A DNA stretch of 64,000 nucleotides from Caulobacter sp. FWC2 (GTDB taxonomy: Bacteria; Pseudomonadota; Alphaproteobacteria; Caulobacterales; Caulobacteraceae), in the NCBI RefSeq assembly GCF_002742625.1, contig NZ_PEBF01000001.1, positions 744,001 through 808,000 of the forward strand, read 5' to 3'. The position numbers and the translations under genes are program-made. Each line of letters opens with the position of its first letter. Position 1 is the first letter of the stretch. The notes below the pieces were generated by a model, which was not told the DNA's origin, made no database searches, and worked only from the letters and a program-made list of their open reading frames with translations. Below, in pieces: positions 40,844 through 49,820 of this stretch.

Positions 40844-41539
40844 GTGGAAAAGATGGTCCAGACCCGCGTTCCGCTGGCCGACCAGACCGCCGTCCACGAC
40901 CAGGTCTATGAGGCGATCAGCCAGGCCTTGATCACCGGCCGGATCGCGCCGGGCAAGGGCGTGTCCCTGCGCAGCCTGGCCGCCGAGCTCGGGGTGTCGC
41001 CAATGCCGGTGCGCGACGCGGTCCGCCGTCTGGTCGCCGAGCGGGCCCTGGCGATCAACCCGGCCAACAAGCGCCTGTCCGTCCCTTCCCTGACCGCCGA
41101 CCGCCTTGAGCAGCTTTCCATGGCCCGCCTGTGGGTCGAGCCGGAGCTGGCCGCCAGAGCCGTCGCGAGCGCCGCCGAAAAGGCCGACGCCGGCCTTGTG
41201 CGCCAACTTCAGGCCATCGACGCCGATGTCGACGAGGCCCTGCGGCTGGGCGATGTCGACCGCTACATGACCGCCAACCACGCCTTCCACTTCGCCCTGT
41301 ACGAGCGGGCGGGGGCGGAGGTGCTGTTGTCGATGGCCGGCGGCCTGTGGCTGCAGGTCGGTCCGTTCATGCGGGTGGTGTTCGGTCGGGTCGGGGCCGA
41401 CGGCCTAGTCGCGGATCGCCACGCCGAGGCCATCGACGCCCTGAAGGCCGGCGACGCGGACGGCGCCCGCCGCGCCATAGCCGCTGACCTGTCCGAAGGC
41501 ATGGAAAAGATGCGCGTCGCGGTAGACGCGGCCCCATAA
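40844..41539 (+). CDS. GntR-family regulator, FCD subfamily
   Basis: About 231 residues. N-terminal winged helix: DQVYEAISQALITGRIAPGK, SLRSLAAELGVSPMPVRDAV and RRLVAERALAI. The C-terminal all-helical FCD effector domain includes MARLWVEPELAARAVASAAE, ANHAFHFALYERAG and HAEAIDALKAGDADGARRAI with metal-binding-type His/Asp positions. The start is uncertain: GTG at 40844 has GGAGG four bases upstream, and ATG at 40853 is the alternative. It heads the polyamine catabolic gene block and probably represses it until an amine or carboxylate effector appears. Confidence 0.9.
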   Translation: MEKMVQTRVPLADQTAVHDQVYEAISQALITGRIAPGKGVSLRSLAAELGVSPMPVRDAVRRLVAERALAINPANKRLSVPSLTADRLEQLSMARLWVEPELAARAVASAAEKADAGLVRQLQAIDADVDEALRLGDVDRYMTANHAFHFALYERAGAEVLLSMAGGLWLQVGPFMRVVFGRVGADGLVADRHAEAIDALKAGDADGARRAIAADLSEGMEKMRVAVDAAP

Positions 41540-41549
41540 AGTCAGATGC

Positions 41550-41587
41550 TTGACACTTCCGGTGGTCAGGCAAACTGTGATCACAAT
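41550..41587 (+). promoter_or_regulatory. puuC promoter with GntR operator, site 2
   Basis: TTGACA at 41550-41555 is a consensus -35 box. The perfect palindrome TGTGATCACA (41576-41585) sits where the -10 would be, and AAACTG at about 41572 is the best -10 candidate. A bound repressor here would block RNA polymerase. The site copies the core of site 1 at 40782. Confidence 0.6.
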
Positions 41588-41604
41588 CAGTACGGATATC
41601 CCGC

Positions 41605-43095
41605 GTGACCTTGCCCGCCGACATTGCCGAGCGTCTCGCCCGACTGGAGCTGCCCTGCCTGGCGGTGATCGACGGCGCGCGGGTCGAGGCCGTCACGGGC
41701 GCGACCTTCCACAATGTCTCGCCGCGCGATGGCCAGGTGCTGAACCTGGTGGTCGCCTGCCAGAGCGAGGACGTGGCCCTGGCCGTGTTCAGCGCCCGCA
41801 CGGCGTTCGAGGACGGCCGTTGGCGCGACCAGGGGCCGCGCCAGAAGAAGAAGGTGCTGTTCCGCTTGGCCGAACTGATGGAGCGGGACGCCGAGGATCT
41901 GGCCCTGCTGGAGAGCCTGGACGTCGGCAAGCCGATCAGCGACGCCCGCAATGTCGATATCCCGCTCGCGATCAACACCTGCCGTTGGTACGCCGAGGCG
42001 CTGGACAAGGTGTATGGCGAGGTCGGGGCCTCGCCCGCCGACCGCCTGAGCTACGCGGTCCACGAACCGCTGGGCGTGATCGGGGCGATCGTGCCGTGGA
42101 ACTTCCCGCTGCACATGGCGATGTGGAAGGTCGCGCCGGCCCTGGCCATGGGCAATTCGGTGGTGCTGAAGCCCGCCGAGCAGTCGCCGCTGACCGCCCT
42201 GAAGCTGGGCGAGCTGGCCCTGGAAGCAGGGCTCCCGGCAGGGGTGCTCAACGTGGTTCCGGGTCTGGGCGGCGAGGCGGGCGAGGCGCTGGCGCTGTCC
42301 AAGGACGTCGACATGATCGCCTTCACCGGCTCGGGTCCCGTGGGCCGCAAGCTGATGGAATATTCCGCCCGCTCGAACCTGAAGCGGGTCAGCCTGGAGC
42401 TGGGCGGCAAGTCGCCCCAGATCGTCTTCGCCGACTGTCCCGACCTGGACGCCGCCGCCCAGGCCGCCGCCTGGGGCGTGTTCTATAACCAGGGCGAGGT
42501 CTGCACCGCCGCCTCGCGCCTGCTGGTCGAGGCCTCGATCAAGGACGAATTCCTGGAGAAGGTCGTGGCCGTGGCCAAGGGCATGGTCGTCGGCGATCCT
42601 CTGAATCCGGCCACCCAGTTCGGGGCCATGGTCAGCGAGCGGCAGATGAACACCGCGCTCGACTACATCGCCACCGCTGACAGCCAGGGCGCGCGCCGCG
42701 TGCTGGGCGGCCAGCGCATCCGCCGCGAGACCGGCGGGTTCTATGTCGAGCCGACCATCTTCGACCGCCTGGAAGCCGACCACACCCTGGCCCGCGAGGA
42801 GGTGTTCGGTCCCGTGCTGGGGGTGATCAGCTTCAAGTCCGAGGACGAGGCGCTGCAACTGGCCAACGACACCGTCTATGGCCTGGCCGCCGGCCTGTGG
42901 ACGTCCGACATCAACCGCGCCCTGCGCGGCGCGCGCCGGCTGAAGGCGGGGCTGGTCTGGATCAACGGCTGGGACGCCTGCGACATCACCATGCCGTTCG
43001 GCGGCTTCAAGCAGTCGGGCTTTGGCCGCGACCGCAGCCTTCATGCGTTGCACAAGTACGCCGACCTGAAGTCGGTGTCCGTGACGTTGAGGTAG
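41605..43095 (+). CDS. puuC: Gamma-glutamyl-gamma-aminobutyraldehyde dehydrogenase (PuuC type)
   Basis: A 496-residue NAD(P)-dependent aldehyde dehydrogenase. IGAIVPWNFPLHMAMWKVAP is the cofactor site, FTGSGPVGRKL the Rossmann loop, LELGGKSPQIVFADC holds the general base Glu, and NQGEVCTAASRLLVE the catalytic Cys. KVYGEVGASPADRLSYAVHE is typical of the PuuC/AldA group. In the Puu pathway it oxidises gamma-glutamyl-gamma-aminobutyraldehyde. It starts with GTG. First gene of the block after gntR, seven bases before gabD. Confidence 0.9.
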   Translation: MTLPADIAERLARLELPCLAVIDGARVEAVTGATFHNVSPRDGQVLNLVVACQSEDVALAVFSARTAFEDGRWRDQGPRQKKKVLFRLAELMERDAEDLALLESLDVGKPISDARNVDIPLAINTCRWYAEALDKVYGEVGASPADRLSYAVHEPLGVIGAIVPWNFPLHMAMWKVAPALAMGNSVVLKPAEQSPLTALKLGELALEAGLPAGVLNVVPGLGGEAGEALALSKDVDMIAFTGSGPVGRKLMEYSARSNLKRVSLELGGKSPQIVFADCPDLDAAAQAAAWGVFYNQGEVCTAASRLLVEASIKDEFLEKVVAVAKGMVVGDPLNPATQFGAMVSERQMNTALDYIATADSQGARRVLGGQRIRRETGGFYVEPTIFDRLEADHTLAREEVFGPVLGVISFKSEDEALQLANDTVYGLAAGLWTSDINRALRGARRLKAGLVWINGWDACDITMPFGGFKQSGFGRDRSLHALHKYADLKSVSVTLR

Positions 43096-43102
43096 CCCGC
43101 TC

Positions 43103-44557
43103 ATGACCCATTCTTCCCGCCTGAATCTCGTTGAAACCGAAGCCTTCATCGACGGCCTGTGGATCGAGGGCGACGCGACCTTCGAGGTGCTGAATCCGGC
43201 CGACGGGACGGTGATCGCCAACGTGGCCGACCTGGGCGGCGGCGAGACGCGGGTGGCCATCGAGGCCGCTCACCGCGCCTTCCCGACCTGGGCCGCCAAG
43301 ACCGCCAAGGAACGCGGGGCGATCCTCCGCCGGTGGAGCGACCTTATGCTCGCCCACGCCGACGACCTGGCCCGGCTGATGACGGCCGAGCAGGGCAAGC
43401 CGCTGGCGGAGTCGAAGGGCGAGGTCGCCTATGGCGCGGCATTCATCGACTGGTTCGCCGACGAGGCCAAGCGCGCCTACGGCCACACCATCCCGACCCC
43501 GATGCCGGGCAAGCGCCTGGTCTCGATCAAGCAACCGGTGGGCGTGTGCGCGGCGATCGCGCCGTGGAACTTTCCGATCGCCATGATCACCCGCAAGGTC
43601 GGGCCGGCCCTGGCCTCGGGCTGCACGGTGGTGGTCAAGCCGGCCGCCGAGACGCCGCTGTGCGCCCTGGCCATCGCCCGGCTGGCGGTCGAGGCGGGCG
43701 TGCCGGCCGGGGTGCTGAACGTCGTCACCGGCAAGGATTCCAGCGCCATCGGCAAGGCCCTGTGCGAGGACAGCCGGGTGCGCAAGCTGTCGTTCACCGG
43801 CTCGACCCCGATCGGAAAACTCCTCTACGCCCAATGCGCCGGCACGATGAAGAAGCTCAGCCTGGAGCTGGGCGGCAACGCGCCCTTCATCGTCTTCGAC
43901 GACGCCGACCTGGAGGCCGCCGTCGACGGCGCGATCGCCAGCAAGTACCGCAACACCGGCCAGACCTGCGTCTGCGCCAACCGGCTGATCGTGCAGTCGG
44001 GCATCCACGACGCCTTCGCCGCGCGGCTCGCCGAGAAGGTCGCGGCGCTGAAGGTTGGTCCAGGCACGGGCGACGGCGTCCAGATCGGTCCGCTGATCAA
44101 CGACAAGGCGCTGTGCAAGGTCGACCGGCTGGTGACGGAGGCTGTCCGTGACGGGGCCAAGGTGCTGACCGGCGGCGACCTGCACGGCCTGGGCGGCCTG
44201 TTCTACATGCCGACGGTGCTGGTCGACGCCACGCCGGACATGGCGCTGTTCCAGGAGGAGATCTTCGGCCCGGTCGCCCCGATCGTGAAGTTCGAGACCG
44301 AAGCCGAGGCCATCGAGCTGGCCAACGCCACGCCGTTCGGCCTGGCGTCCTACTTCTACAGCCGCGACGTCGGCCGCTGCTGGCGGGTGGCCGAGGCCAT
44401 CGAGGCCGGCATGGTCGGCATCAACGAAGGCCTGATCTCGACCGAGGTCGCGCCGTTCGGCGGGGTCAAGGAGTCGGGCCTGGGCCGCGAAGGCTCGTCC
44501 GAGGGGGTGGACGAGTATCTGGAGACCAAATATCTGTGCTTTGGCGGGGTGGGATGA
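43103..44557 (+). CDS. gabD: Succinate-semialdehyde dehydrogenase
   Basis: A 484-residue NAD(P)-dependent enzyme turning succinate semialdehyde into succinate, the exit of 4-aminobutyrate into the TCA cycle. LMTAEQGKPLAESKGEVAYG, AIAPWNFPIAMITRKVGPAL, FTGSTPIGKLLYAQCAGTMK, LELGGNAPFIVFDDADLEAA and NTGQTCVCANRLIVQ are the GabD blocks; the last holds the catalytic Cys with the neighbouring regulatory Cys. GGVKESGLGREGSSEG closes the active site. Its stop overlaps the next start by four bases (ATGA). Confidence 0.94.
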   Translation: MTHSSRLNLVETEAFIDGLWIEGDATFEVLNPADGTVIANVADLGGGETRVAIEAAHRAFPTWAAKTAKERGAILRRWSDLMLAHADDLARLMTAEQGKPLAESKGEVAYGAAFIDWFADEAKRAYGHTIPTPMPGKRLVSIKQPVGVCAAIAPWNFPIAMITRKVGPALASGCTVVVKPAAETPLCALAIARLAVEAGVPAGVLNVVTGKDSSAIGKALCEDSRVRKLSFTGSTPIGKLLYAQCAGTMKKLSLELGGNAPFIVFDDADLEAAVDGAIASKYRNTGQTCVCANRLIVQSGIHDAFAARLAEKVAALKVGPGTGDGVQIGPLINDKALCKVDRLVTEAVRDGAKVLTGGDLHGLGGLFYMPTVLVDATPDMALFQEEIFGPVAPIVKFETEAEAIELANATPFGLASYFYSRDVGRCWRVAEAIEAGMVGINEGLISTEVAPFGGVKESGLGREGSSEGVDEYLETKYLCFGGVG

Positions 44558-45915
44558 TCGCCGAACTCACCCGCACGCTCCCCGACCTGCTCGCCAGCGA
44601 ACGCAGCCGCTTCCTCGCCGAGCACCCGCGCTCGATCGCCATGGCCAAGGCCGCCTCGGCGGTCTGGCGCGGCGGGGCGCCGATGCACTGGATGAACGAC
44701 TGGGCTTCCCCAAGCCCGATCTTCGCGGCGCAAGGCGTCGGGGCCCAGGTCACCGATGTCGACGGCAAGCTCTATGACGACTTCTGCCTGGGCGACACGC
44801 CGGCCATGTTCGGGCACGGCGACGCCTCGGTGGCGGCCGCCGTCGCCGACCAGATCAAGCGCGGGGCGGGGTTCATGCTGCCGACCGCCTCGGCGGTGAT
44901 CGTCGGCAAGCTGCTGGCCGAGCGCTTCGGCCTGCCGCTGTGGCAGACGGCGACCACGGCCAGCGACGCCAATCGCGCGGCGATCCGCTGGGCGCGGGCG
45001 GTGACGCAGCGGCCGGTCGTGCTGGTGTTCGACGGCTGCTACCACGGCATGGTCGAGGACGCCTTCGTGGTGCTGAAGGACGGCGCTGCGGCGATGAAGC
45101 CCGGCCTGCTGGGCCAGGTCCACGACCTGACGGCCACCACCCGCGTCGTGCCGTTCAACGATCTCGAAGCCCTGCGGGCCGCGCTCGCGCCGGGCGATGT
45201 CGCCGCCGTGCTGGCCGAGCCGGTGATGACCAACTGCGGCATGATCCTGCCCGAGCCCGGCTTCCATGACGCCCTGCGCAAACTCACCCGTGACGCCGGG
45301 ACGCTGCTGATCATCGACGAGACCCACACGATCTCGACCGGACCCGGCGGCTACATCAAGGCCTATGGCCTGGAGCCCGACGTCTTCGTGCTGGGCAAGG
45401 CCGTCGCCGGCGGCGTGCCGGCCGCCGTCTGGGGCGTCACCGCCGAACTCTCGACGCGGATGGACGAGGCGCAGCTGCGGATCGGTCCGGGCCAGTCGGG
45501 CATCGGCACCACGCTGTCGGGCAATGCGCTCGCCATGGCCGCCATGCGGGCCATGCTGTCCGAGGTGATGACCGACGCGGCCTATGCCAAGATGCTGGCC
45601 GGGGCCGAGCGACTGGTCGCGGGTCTGAAGGCCGTGATCGCCGCGCGCCGCCTGCCGTGGTCGGTGGCTCACGTCGGCGCCCGGGTGGAGCTGGTCTTCG
45701 CCGATCCTCCGCCGAAGAATGCCGCCCAGATGCGGAAAGTGCTGGACCATGAGGCGGTGGAAGCGCTGCACTTGTGGCTGATCAACCGGGGCGTCCTGAT
45801 CGCGCCCTTCCACAACATGATGCTGGTTTCGCCCGTCACCGACGACGCCGCGATCGACCGGCTGGTCGCGGCCGTGGACGGCTTTGCGATCGCGATGGGG
45901 GAGCACGACGCATGA
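44554..45915 (+). CDS. Class III aminotransferase, glutamate-1-semialdehyde aminomutase-like
   Basis: A 453-residue PLP enzyme. WRGGAPMHWMNDWASPSPIF and FCLGDTPAMFGHGDASVAAA begin the fold. ATTASDANRAAIRWARAVT is the PLP phosphate region, LLIIDETHTISTGPGG holds the pyridoxal Asp, and VLGKAVAGGVPAAVWG the catalytic Lys. It looks closer to glutamate-1-semialdehyde aminomutase-like transaminases than to GabT. Within a gabD-puu operon it may deaminate 4-aminobutyrate or another amine. Translationally coupled to gabD. Exact substrate unknown. Confidence 0.8.
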   Translation: MIAELTRTLPDLLASERSRFLAEHPRSIAMAKAASAVWRGGAPMHWMNDWASPSPIFAAQGVGAQVTDVDGKLYDDFCLGDTPAMFGHGDASVAAAVADQIKRGAGFMLPTASAVIVGKLLAERFGLPLWQTATTASDANRAAIRWARAVTQRPVVLVFDGCYHGMVEDAFVVLKDGAAAMKPGLLGQVHDLTATTRVVPFNDLEALRAALAPGDVAAVLAEPVMTNCGMILPEPGFHDALRKLTRDAGTLLIIDETHTISTGPGGYIKAYGLEPDVFVLGKAVAGGVPAAVWGVTAELSTRMDEAQLRIGPGQSGIGTTLSGNALAMAAMRAMLSEVMTDAAYAKMLAGAERLVAGLKAVIAARRLPWSVAHVGARVELVFADPPPKNAAQMRKVLDHEAVEALHLWLINRGVLIAPFHNMMLVSPVTDDAAIDRLVAAVDGFAIAMGEHDA

Positions 45916-45929
45916 AGGTTATTCACTTG

Positions 45930-46060
45930 CCCTCCCCCTTGGATGGGGGAGGGGCAGGGGTGGGGGTGAAACGGTCAGCGGGCTTCGGCTCGGCCGCGCC
46001 ACATCCTGAACCTCTGTCACCCCCATCCCCGACCCTTCCCCCATCGAGGGGGAAGGGGGA
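45930..46060. repeat. Palindromic repeat, family 1, copy B
   Basis: Same architecture as copy A: entry hairpin CCTCCCCCTTGGATGGGGGA, arm GGGGTGGGGGTGA, variable centre, arm TGTCACCCCCATCCCCGACC, exit hairpin CCCTTCCCCCATCGAGGGGG. The terminal GGGGGAAGGGGGAG is 9 bases before the ATG of the downstream ligase gene and is its likely ribosome site. Confidence 0.9.
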
Positions 46061-46069
46061 GTTCTCCGC

Positions 46070-47452
46070 ATGACCGCCGCCGTAGCCGATATCCAGGAAT
46101 GCCGCGATTTCCTCGCCGCCAACCCGCAGGTGAAGTTCGTCGAGGTGTTCTTCACTAGCATGACCGGCGTGCCGCGCGGCAAGCGACTTCGGGTGCATGA
46201 GCTGGAGGCGATCTACGAATATGGCCGCTTCCTGCCGGGCTCGGTGCTGGTGGTCGACACCAACGGCGCCGACTGCGAGGACACCGGTCTCGTTTGGGAG
46301 GACGGCGACGCCGACCGCCGCGCGCGGCCCGTGCCCGGCACGCTGACCCTGGCGCCCTGGCTGGGTCCCGATGTCGCCCAGGTCATGCTGTCGATGTACG
46401 AACTGGACGGGACGCCCAACGACCTCGACCCGCGCCACGTGCTGCAACGGGTGCTGGACCGCTACGCCGCCGATGGCCTGACGCCGGTCGCCGCGTGCGA
46501 GCTGGAATACTACCTCGTCGACCTGCAGCGCGGCCCGAACGGCGAGCTGCAGCCGGCCAAGTCGATGCAGACAGGCCTGCGCCCCACGGGCATCCAGGTC
46601 TACGGCCTGCCCGAGCTGGAGGCCCACGCCCCGTTCCTGCGCGAGCTGTGGGACACCGCCGACGTGCTGGGCGTGCCGCTGGAAGGCGCGATCTCGGAGT
46701 TCGCCCCGGGCCAGGTCGAGCTGACCCTGAAGCACAAGCCCGACGCCCTGCGCGCGGCCGACGACGCGGTGCTCTACAAGCGCGCCGCCAAGGGCGTGGC
46801 CTTGCGCCATGGCTGCGAGGCGACCTTCATGGCCAAGCCTTGGGCGGAGCGGGCCGGCAACGGCTTCCACGTCCATCTCAGCGTCAATGACGCGGACGGA
46901 AACAACCTGTGCGCCGCCGAGGATCTGGAAGGCTCGCCGCTGCTGAAGCAGGCCATCGCCGGCATGAAGGTGCTGCTGGGCGAGGGCATGGCCATCCTGG
47001 CGCCGAACGCCAACAGCTATCGCCGCTTCAAGGCCAACAGCTACGCGCCTGTCGCCCCGACCTGGGGCGTCAACAACCGCACGGTGTCCTTGCGCGTGCC
47101 GGCCGGTCCGCCCAAGACCCGCCACGTGGAGCACCGCGTCGCCGGGGCCGACGGCAATCCGTATCTCGTGATGGCGGTGCTGCTGGCCAGCGCCCACCAC
47201 GGCATCGCCAACAAGCTCGATCCCGGCCCGGCGGTGGTCGGCGACGGCTACGCGGCGGCGGCCAAGGAGAACATCCGGCTGCCGTCCAACTGGTTCGCGG
47301 CGGTCGACCTTTTCGAGAAATCCGAGGTCCTGCGCGACTATCTCGGCGACCGGTTCGTGGACATGTTCGTCTCGGTCAAGCGCACGGAACAGGCGCGCTT
47401 CTTCGAGGTCGTCACCGAACTCGATTTCGACTGGTACCTCCGCAACGCCTGA
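46070..47452 (+). CDS. Glutamine-synthetase-family gamma-glutamylpolyamine synthetase, copy 1
   Basis: A 460-residue ligase. VKFVEVFFTSMTGVPRGKRL replaces the classic GS N-terminus and is typical of PuuA/GlnA-like amine ligases. The active-site strand blocks are CELEYYLVDLQ, AISEFAPGQVELTLKHKPDA, HGCEATFMAKPW, GNGFHVHLSVND and VNNRTVSLRVPAGPP. It would join glutamate to putrescine or another amine using ATP. GS of nitrogen assimilation is unlikely: it lacks the adenylylation-site context and sits in a polyamine operon. A second such ligase lies 6 kb downstream. Confidence 0.88.
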   Translation: MTAAVADIQECRDFLAANPQVKFVEVFFTSMTGVPRGKRLRVHELEAIYEYGRFLPGSVLVVDTNGADCEDTGLVWEDGDADRRARPVPGTLTLAPWLGPDVAQVMLSMYELDGTPNDLDPRHVLQRVLDRYAADGLTPVAACELEYYLVDLQRGPNGELQPAKSMQTGLRPTGIQVYGLPELEAHAPFLRELWDTADVLGVPLEGAISEFAPGQVELTLKHKPDALRAADDAVLYKRAAKGVALRHGCEATFMAKPWAERAGNGFHVHLSVNDADGNNLCAAEDLEGSPLLKQAIAGMKVLLGEGMAILAPNANSYRRFKANSYAPVAPTWGVNNRTVSLRVPAGPPKTRHVEHRVAGADGNPYLVMAVLLASAHHGIANKLDPGPAVVGDGYAAAAKENIRLPSNWFAAVDLFEKSEVLRDYLGDRFVDMFVSVKRTEQARFFEVVTELDFDWYLRNA

Positions 47453-47477
47453 TGGTGGTGTGGTGAATAGGGTTTCT

Positions 47478-47606
47478 CCCTTCCCCCTCTGATGGGGGAA
47501 GGGTTGGGGATGGGGGTGACAGCGGTTCAGGATGTGGCGCGAGCAGAGCGCTACCGGCCGACCGTGTCACCCCCACCCCTGCCCCTCCCCCATCCAAGGG
47601 GGAGGG
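47478..47606. repeat. Palindromic repeat, family 1, copy C
   Basis: Here in reversed order: it opens with the CCCTTCCCCCTCTGATGGGG hairpin and GGTTGGGGATGGGGGTGACA arm, and closes with TGTCACCCCCACCCCTGCCC and a CCCTCCCCCATCCAAGGGGG hairpin. It ends 61 bp before the transporter binding-protein gene, so here it is not the ribosome site (AGAGGGAGATAGGGACC serves instead). Confidence 0.9.
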
Positions 47607-47667
47607 ATCTAGATTGTGCAGCGGTCGTGATGTCCGTCATCGGACGTCCTAGAGGGAGATAGGGACC

Positions 47668-48762
47668 ATGAGCACCATCACTCAGAGAGGCGCGAACCGG
47701 CGCTCGCTTCTGACGGCCTTCGGGGCGGCGGCCATCGGCCTGTCGTTCACGGCCTGCGGCGAGAAACCCAAGGCGGCCGGCGCGAACGGCGAAGAGCCCA
47801 AGCTGAACTTCTACAACTGGGACACCTATATCGGCGAGACCACGCTGGGCGACTTCAAGAAGGCGACCGGCGTCGACGTGAACATGAGCCTGTTCGCGAC
47901 CAACGATGAGTTGTTCGCCAAGCTCAAGGCGGGCAATCCGGGCTTCGACGTGATCGTGCCGTCGAACGAGTTCGTCACCCGCATGGGCCAGGCCGGCATG
48001 CTCGAGGTGCTGGATCACGCCAAGATCCCGAACATGAAGAACCTGGATCCGTCGTTCCTGAACCCGGACTTCGACCCGGGCCGGAAATACTCGATGCCCT
48101 ACACCTGGCTGCTGCTGGGCATCGGCTATCGCAAGAGCAAGGTCCAGGGCGTGCCCGACAGCTGGAAGTGGCTGTTCGACAGCGACAAGTACAAGGGCCG
48201 CATCGCCCTGCTGTCGGAAAGCGCCGACCTGGTGCGCCTGTCGGCCAAGTATCTGGGCCACAGCGTCAACGACATCCCCGCCGACATGCTGCCGAAGATC
48301 GAGCAGATGCTGATCAAGCAGAAGCCGTTCGTGAAGGCCTTCCACGACGACAACGGCCAGGACCTGCTGGTCTCGGGCGAGGTCGACCTGGTGCTGGAAT
48401 ATAATGGCGACATCGCCCAGGTGATGAAGGACGATCCGGACCTCGACTTCGTGGTGCCCAAGGAAGGCAGCTTGATCAACAGCGACACCCTGTGCATCCC
48501 GAAGGGCGCGCCGCGGCCCAACAACGCCCACGCCTTCATCAACTATCTGCTGGACGCCCAGGCGGGGGCCGAGATCACCAAGACGATCCTCTACCCGACC
48601 CCCAACGCGGCGGCCAAGGCGCTGATGCCGGAGAGCTACCGCGAGAACAAGGTGATCTTCCCGCCCGCCGACGTGATGGCCAAGTGCGAGTACGGCGCCT
48701 TCGAAGGGGCCGAGAAGGCCAGCCTGTACGAGGAAATCATCACGCGGGTGCGGGCGGCTTAG
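47668..48762 (+). CDS. potF: Polyamine ABC transporter substrate-binding lipoprotein
   Basis: A 364-residue periplasmic binding protein of the PotD/PotF family. The signal has twin Arg (GANRRSLLTAFGAAA) and a lipobox-like SFTAC, so it may be Tat-exported and lipid-anchored. LNFYNWDTYIGETTLGDFKK is the family N-terminus with the Trp/Asp ligand box. FDVIVPSNEFVTRMGQAGML and VDLVLEYNGDIAQVMKDD follow. It delivers putrescine or spermidine to the permeases encoded next. The next gene follows after repeat copy D. Confidence 0.9.
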   Translation: MSTITQRGANRRSLLTAFGAAAIGLSFTACGEKPKAAGANGEEPKLNFYNWDTYIGETTLGDFKKATGVDVNMSLFATNDELFAKLKAGNPGFDVIVPSNEFVTRMGQAGMLEVLDHAKIPNMKNLDPSFLNPDFDPGRKYSMPYTWLLLGIGYRKSKVQGVPDSWKWLFDSDKYKGRIALLSESADLVRLSAKYLGHSVNDIPADMLPKIEQMLIKQKPFVKAFHDDNGQDLLVSGEVDLVLEYNGDIAQVMKDDPDLDFVVPKEGSLINSDTLCIPKGAPRPNNAHAFINYLLDAQAGAEITKTILYPTPNAAAKALMPESYRENKVIFPPADVMAKCEYGAFEGAEKASLYEEIITRVRAA

Positions 48763-48770
48763 GCATAGCG

Positions 48771-48899
48771 CCCTTCCCCCTTGATGGGGGAAGGGTTGGG
48801 GATGGGGGTGACACCCACGGCGGACGTCACCCCGGCCTCACTCAATCCTGAACCGCTTTCACCCCCAACCCCGCCCTTCCCCCATCAAGGGGGAAGGGA
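48771..48899. repeat. Palindromic repeat, family 1, copy D
   Basis: Opens CCCTTCCCCCTTGATGGGGG, arm GGTTGGGGATGGGGGTGACA, variable centre, arm TTTCACCCCCAACCCCGCCC, and closes with CCCTTCCCCCATCAAGGGGG. The last GGGAAGGGAGAG is about 10 bases before the potH ATG and acts as its ribosome site. Confidence 0.9.
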
Positions 48900-48911
48900 G
48901 AGATCCACCCC

Positions 48912-49820
48912 ATGGAACAATCCTGGAAACAGGCCAAGGCCGTCTTCGCCGCCGCGTTGGGACCGCCGCTGGTGTGGCTGGTGGTGTTCTTCCTGGCGCC
49001 GATGGCGATCGTCTGGGCCTACAGTTTCGGCCACAACGAGGGCCTGACCGAGATCGCCATCACCGGCACGTTCCACAACTACGCCCGGGCGATCGAGCCG
49101 CTGTACCTGAAGATCTTCCTGAAATCGGCCTGGGTGGCCGGGCTGACGACATTCCTGTGCCTGGTGCTGGGCTTCCCGGTGGCGCTGGCCATCACCTTCG
49201 CGTCGGACAAGGCCAAGGCCTGGCTGCTGCTGATGATCATGCTGCCGTTCTGGACCAACCTCCTGATCCGCACCTACGCCCTGATCGCCGTGCTGCGCAC
49301 CGAGGGCTACGTCAACCAGGGCCTGGAGTGGCTCTGGAAGGGCGGCAGCGGGTTCGCGGCGCTGGTAGGCCTGCAGCCGCTGGGCGACTTCCAGCCGCTG
49401 GGGCTGCTGCACAACAATTTCGCGGTGATCCTGGGCCTCGTCTACGTGCATCTGCCCTTCATGGTGCTGCCGCTCTATTCGGCCCTGGATCGCCTCGACA
49501 AGTCGCTGCTGGAGGCCAGCCTCGACCTCGGCGCCGGGCACATGCGGACCCTGTTCAAGGTGGTCGTGCCGCTGGCCTTGCCGGGCATCGCCTCGGGGAT
49601 CCTGATCACCTTCATCCCGGCGCTGGGCGCCTATCTGACGCCGGACCTGCTGGGCGGCCCCGACAGCCAGATGATCGCCAATATCATCGAGCGCCAGTTC
49701 AAGCGCGCCAACGACTGGCCCTTCGGCGCGGCCATGTCGTTCGTGCTGATGTACCTGACCTTCATCGCCATCGCGATCCAGGCGGTGCTGGCGAAGCGCA
49801 CGCCGGAGGCCAAGGGATGA
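48912..49820 (+). CDS. potH: Polyamine ABC transporter permease 1
   Basis: A 302-residue inner-membrane permease with about six helices. PLVWLVVFFLAPMAIVWAYS is the first helix. LMIMLPFWTNLLIRTYALIA is diagnostic of PotB/PotH permeases. The ATPase-coupling EAA loop is LLEASLDLGAGHMRTLFKVV, and PALGAYLTPDLLGGPDSQMI follows. It pairs with the second permease, whose start overlaps this stop (ATGA). Confidence 0.94.
   Translation: MEQSWKQAKAVFAAALGPPLVWLVVFFLAPMAIVWAYSFGHNEGLTEIAITGTFHNYARAIEPLYLKIFLKSAWVAGLTTFLCLVLGFPVALAITFASDKAKAWLLLMIMLPFWTNLLIRTYALIAVLRTEGYVNQGLEWLWKGGSGFAALVGLQPLGDFQPLGLLHNNFAVILGLVYVHLPFMVLPLYSALDRLDKSLLEASLDLGAGHMRTLFKVVVPLALPGIASGILITFIPALGAYLTPDLLGGPDSQMIANIIERQFKRANDWPFGAAMSFVLMYLTFIAIAIQAVLAKRTPEAKG

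Noticed and set aside
46070..47452. Canonical assimilatory glutamine synthetase
   Set aside because: Operon context and N-terminal type fit gamma-glutamyl amine ligases; no glnB/glnK neighbour.
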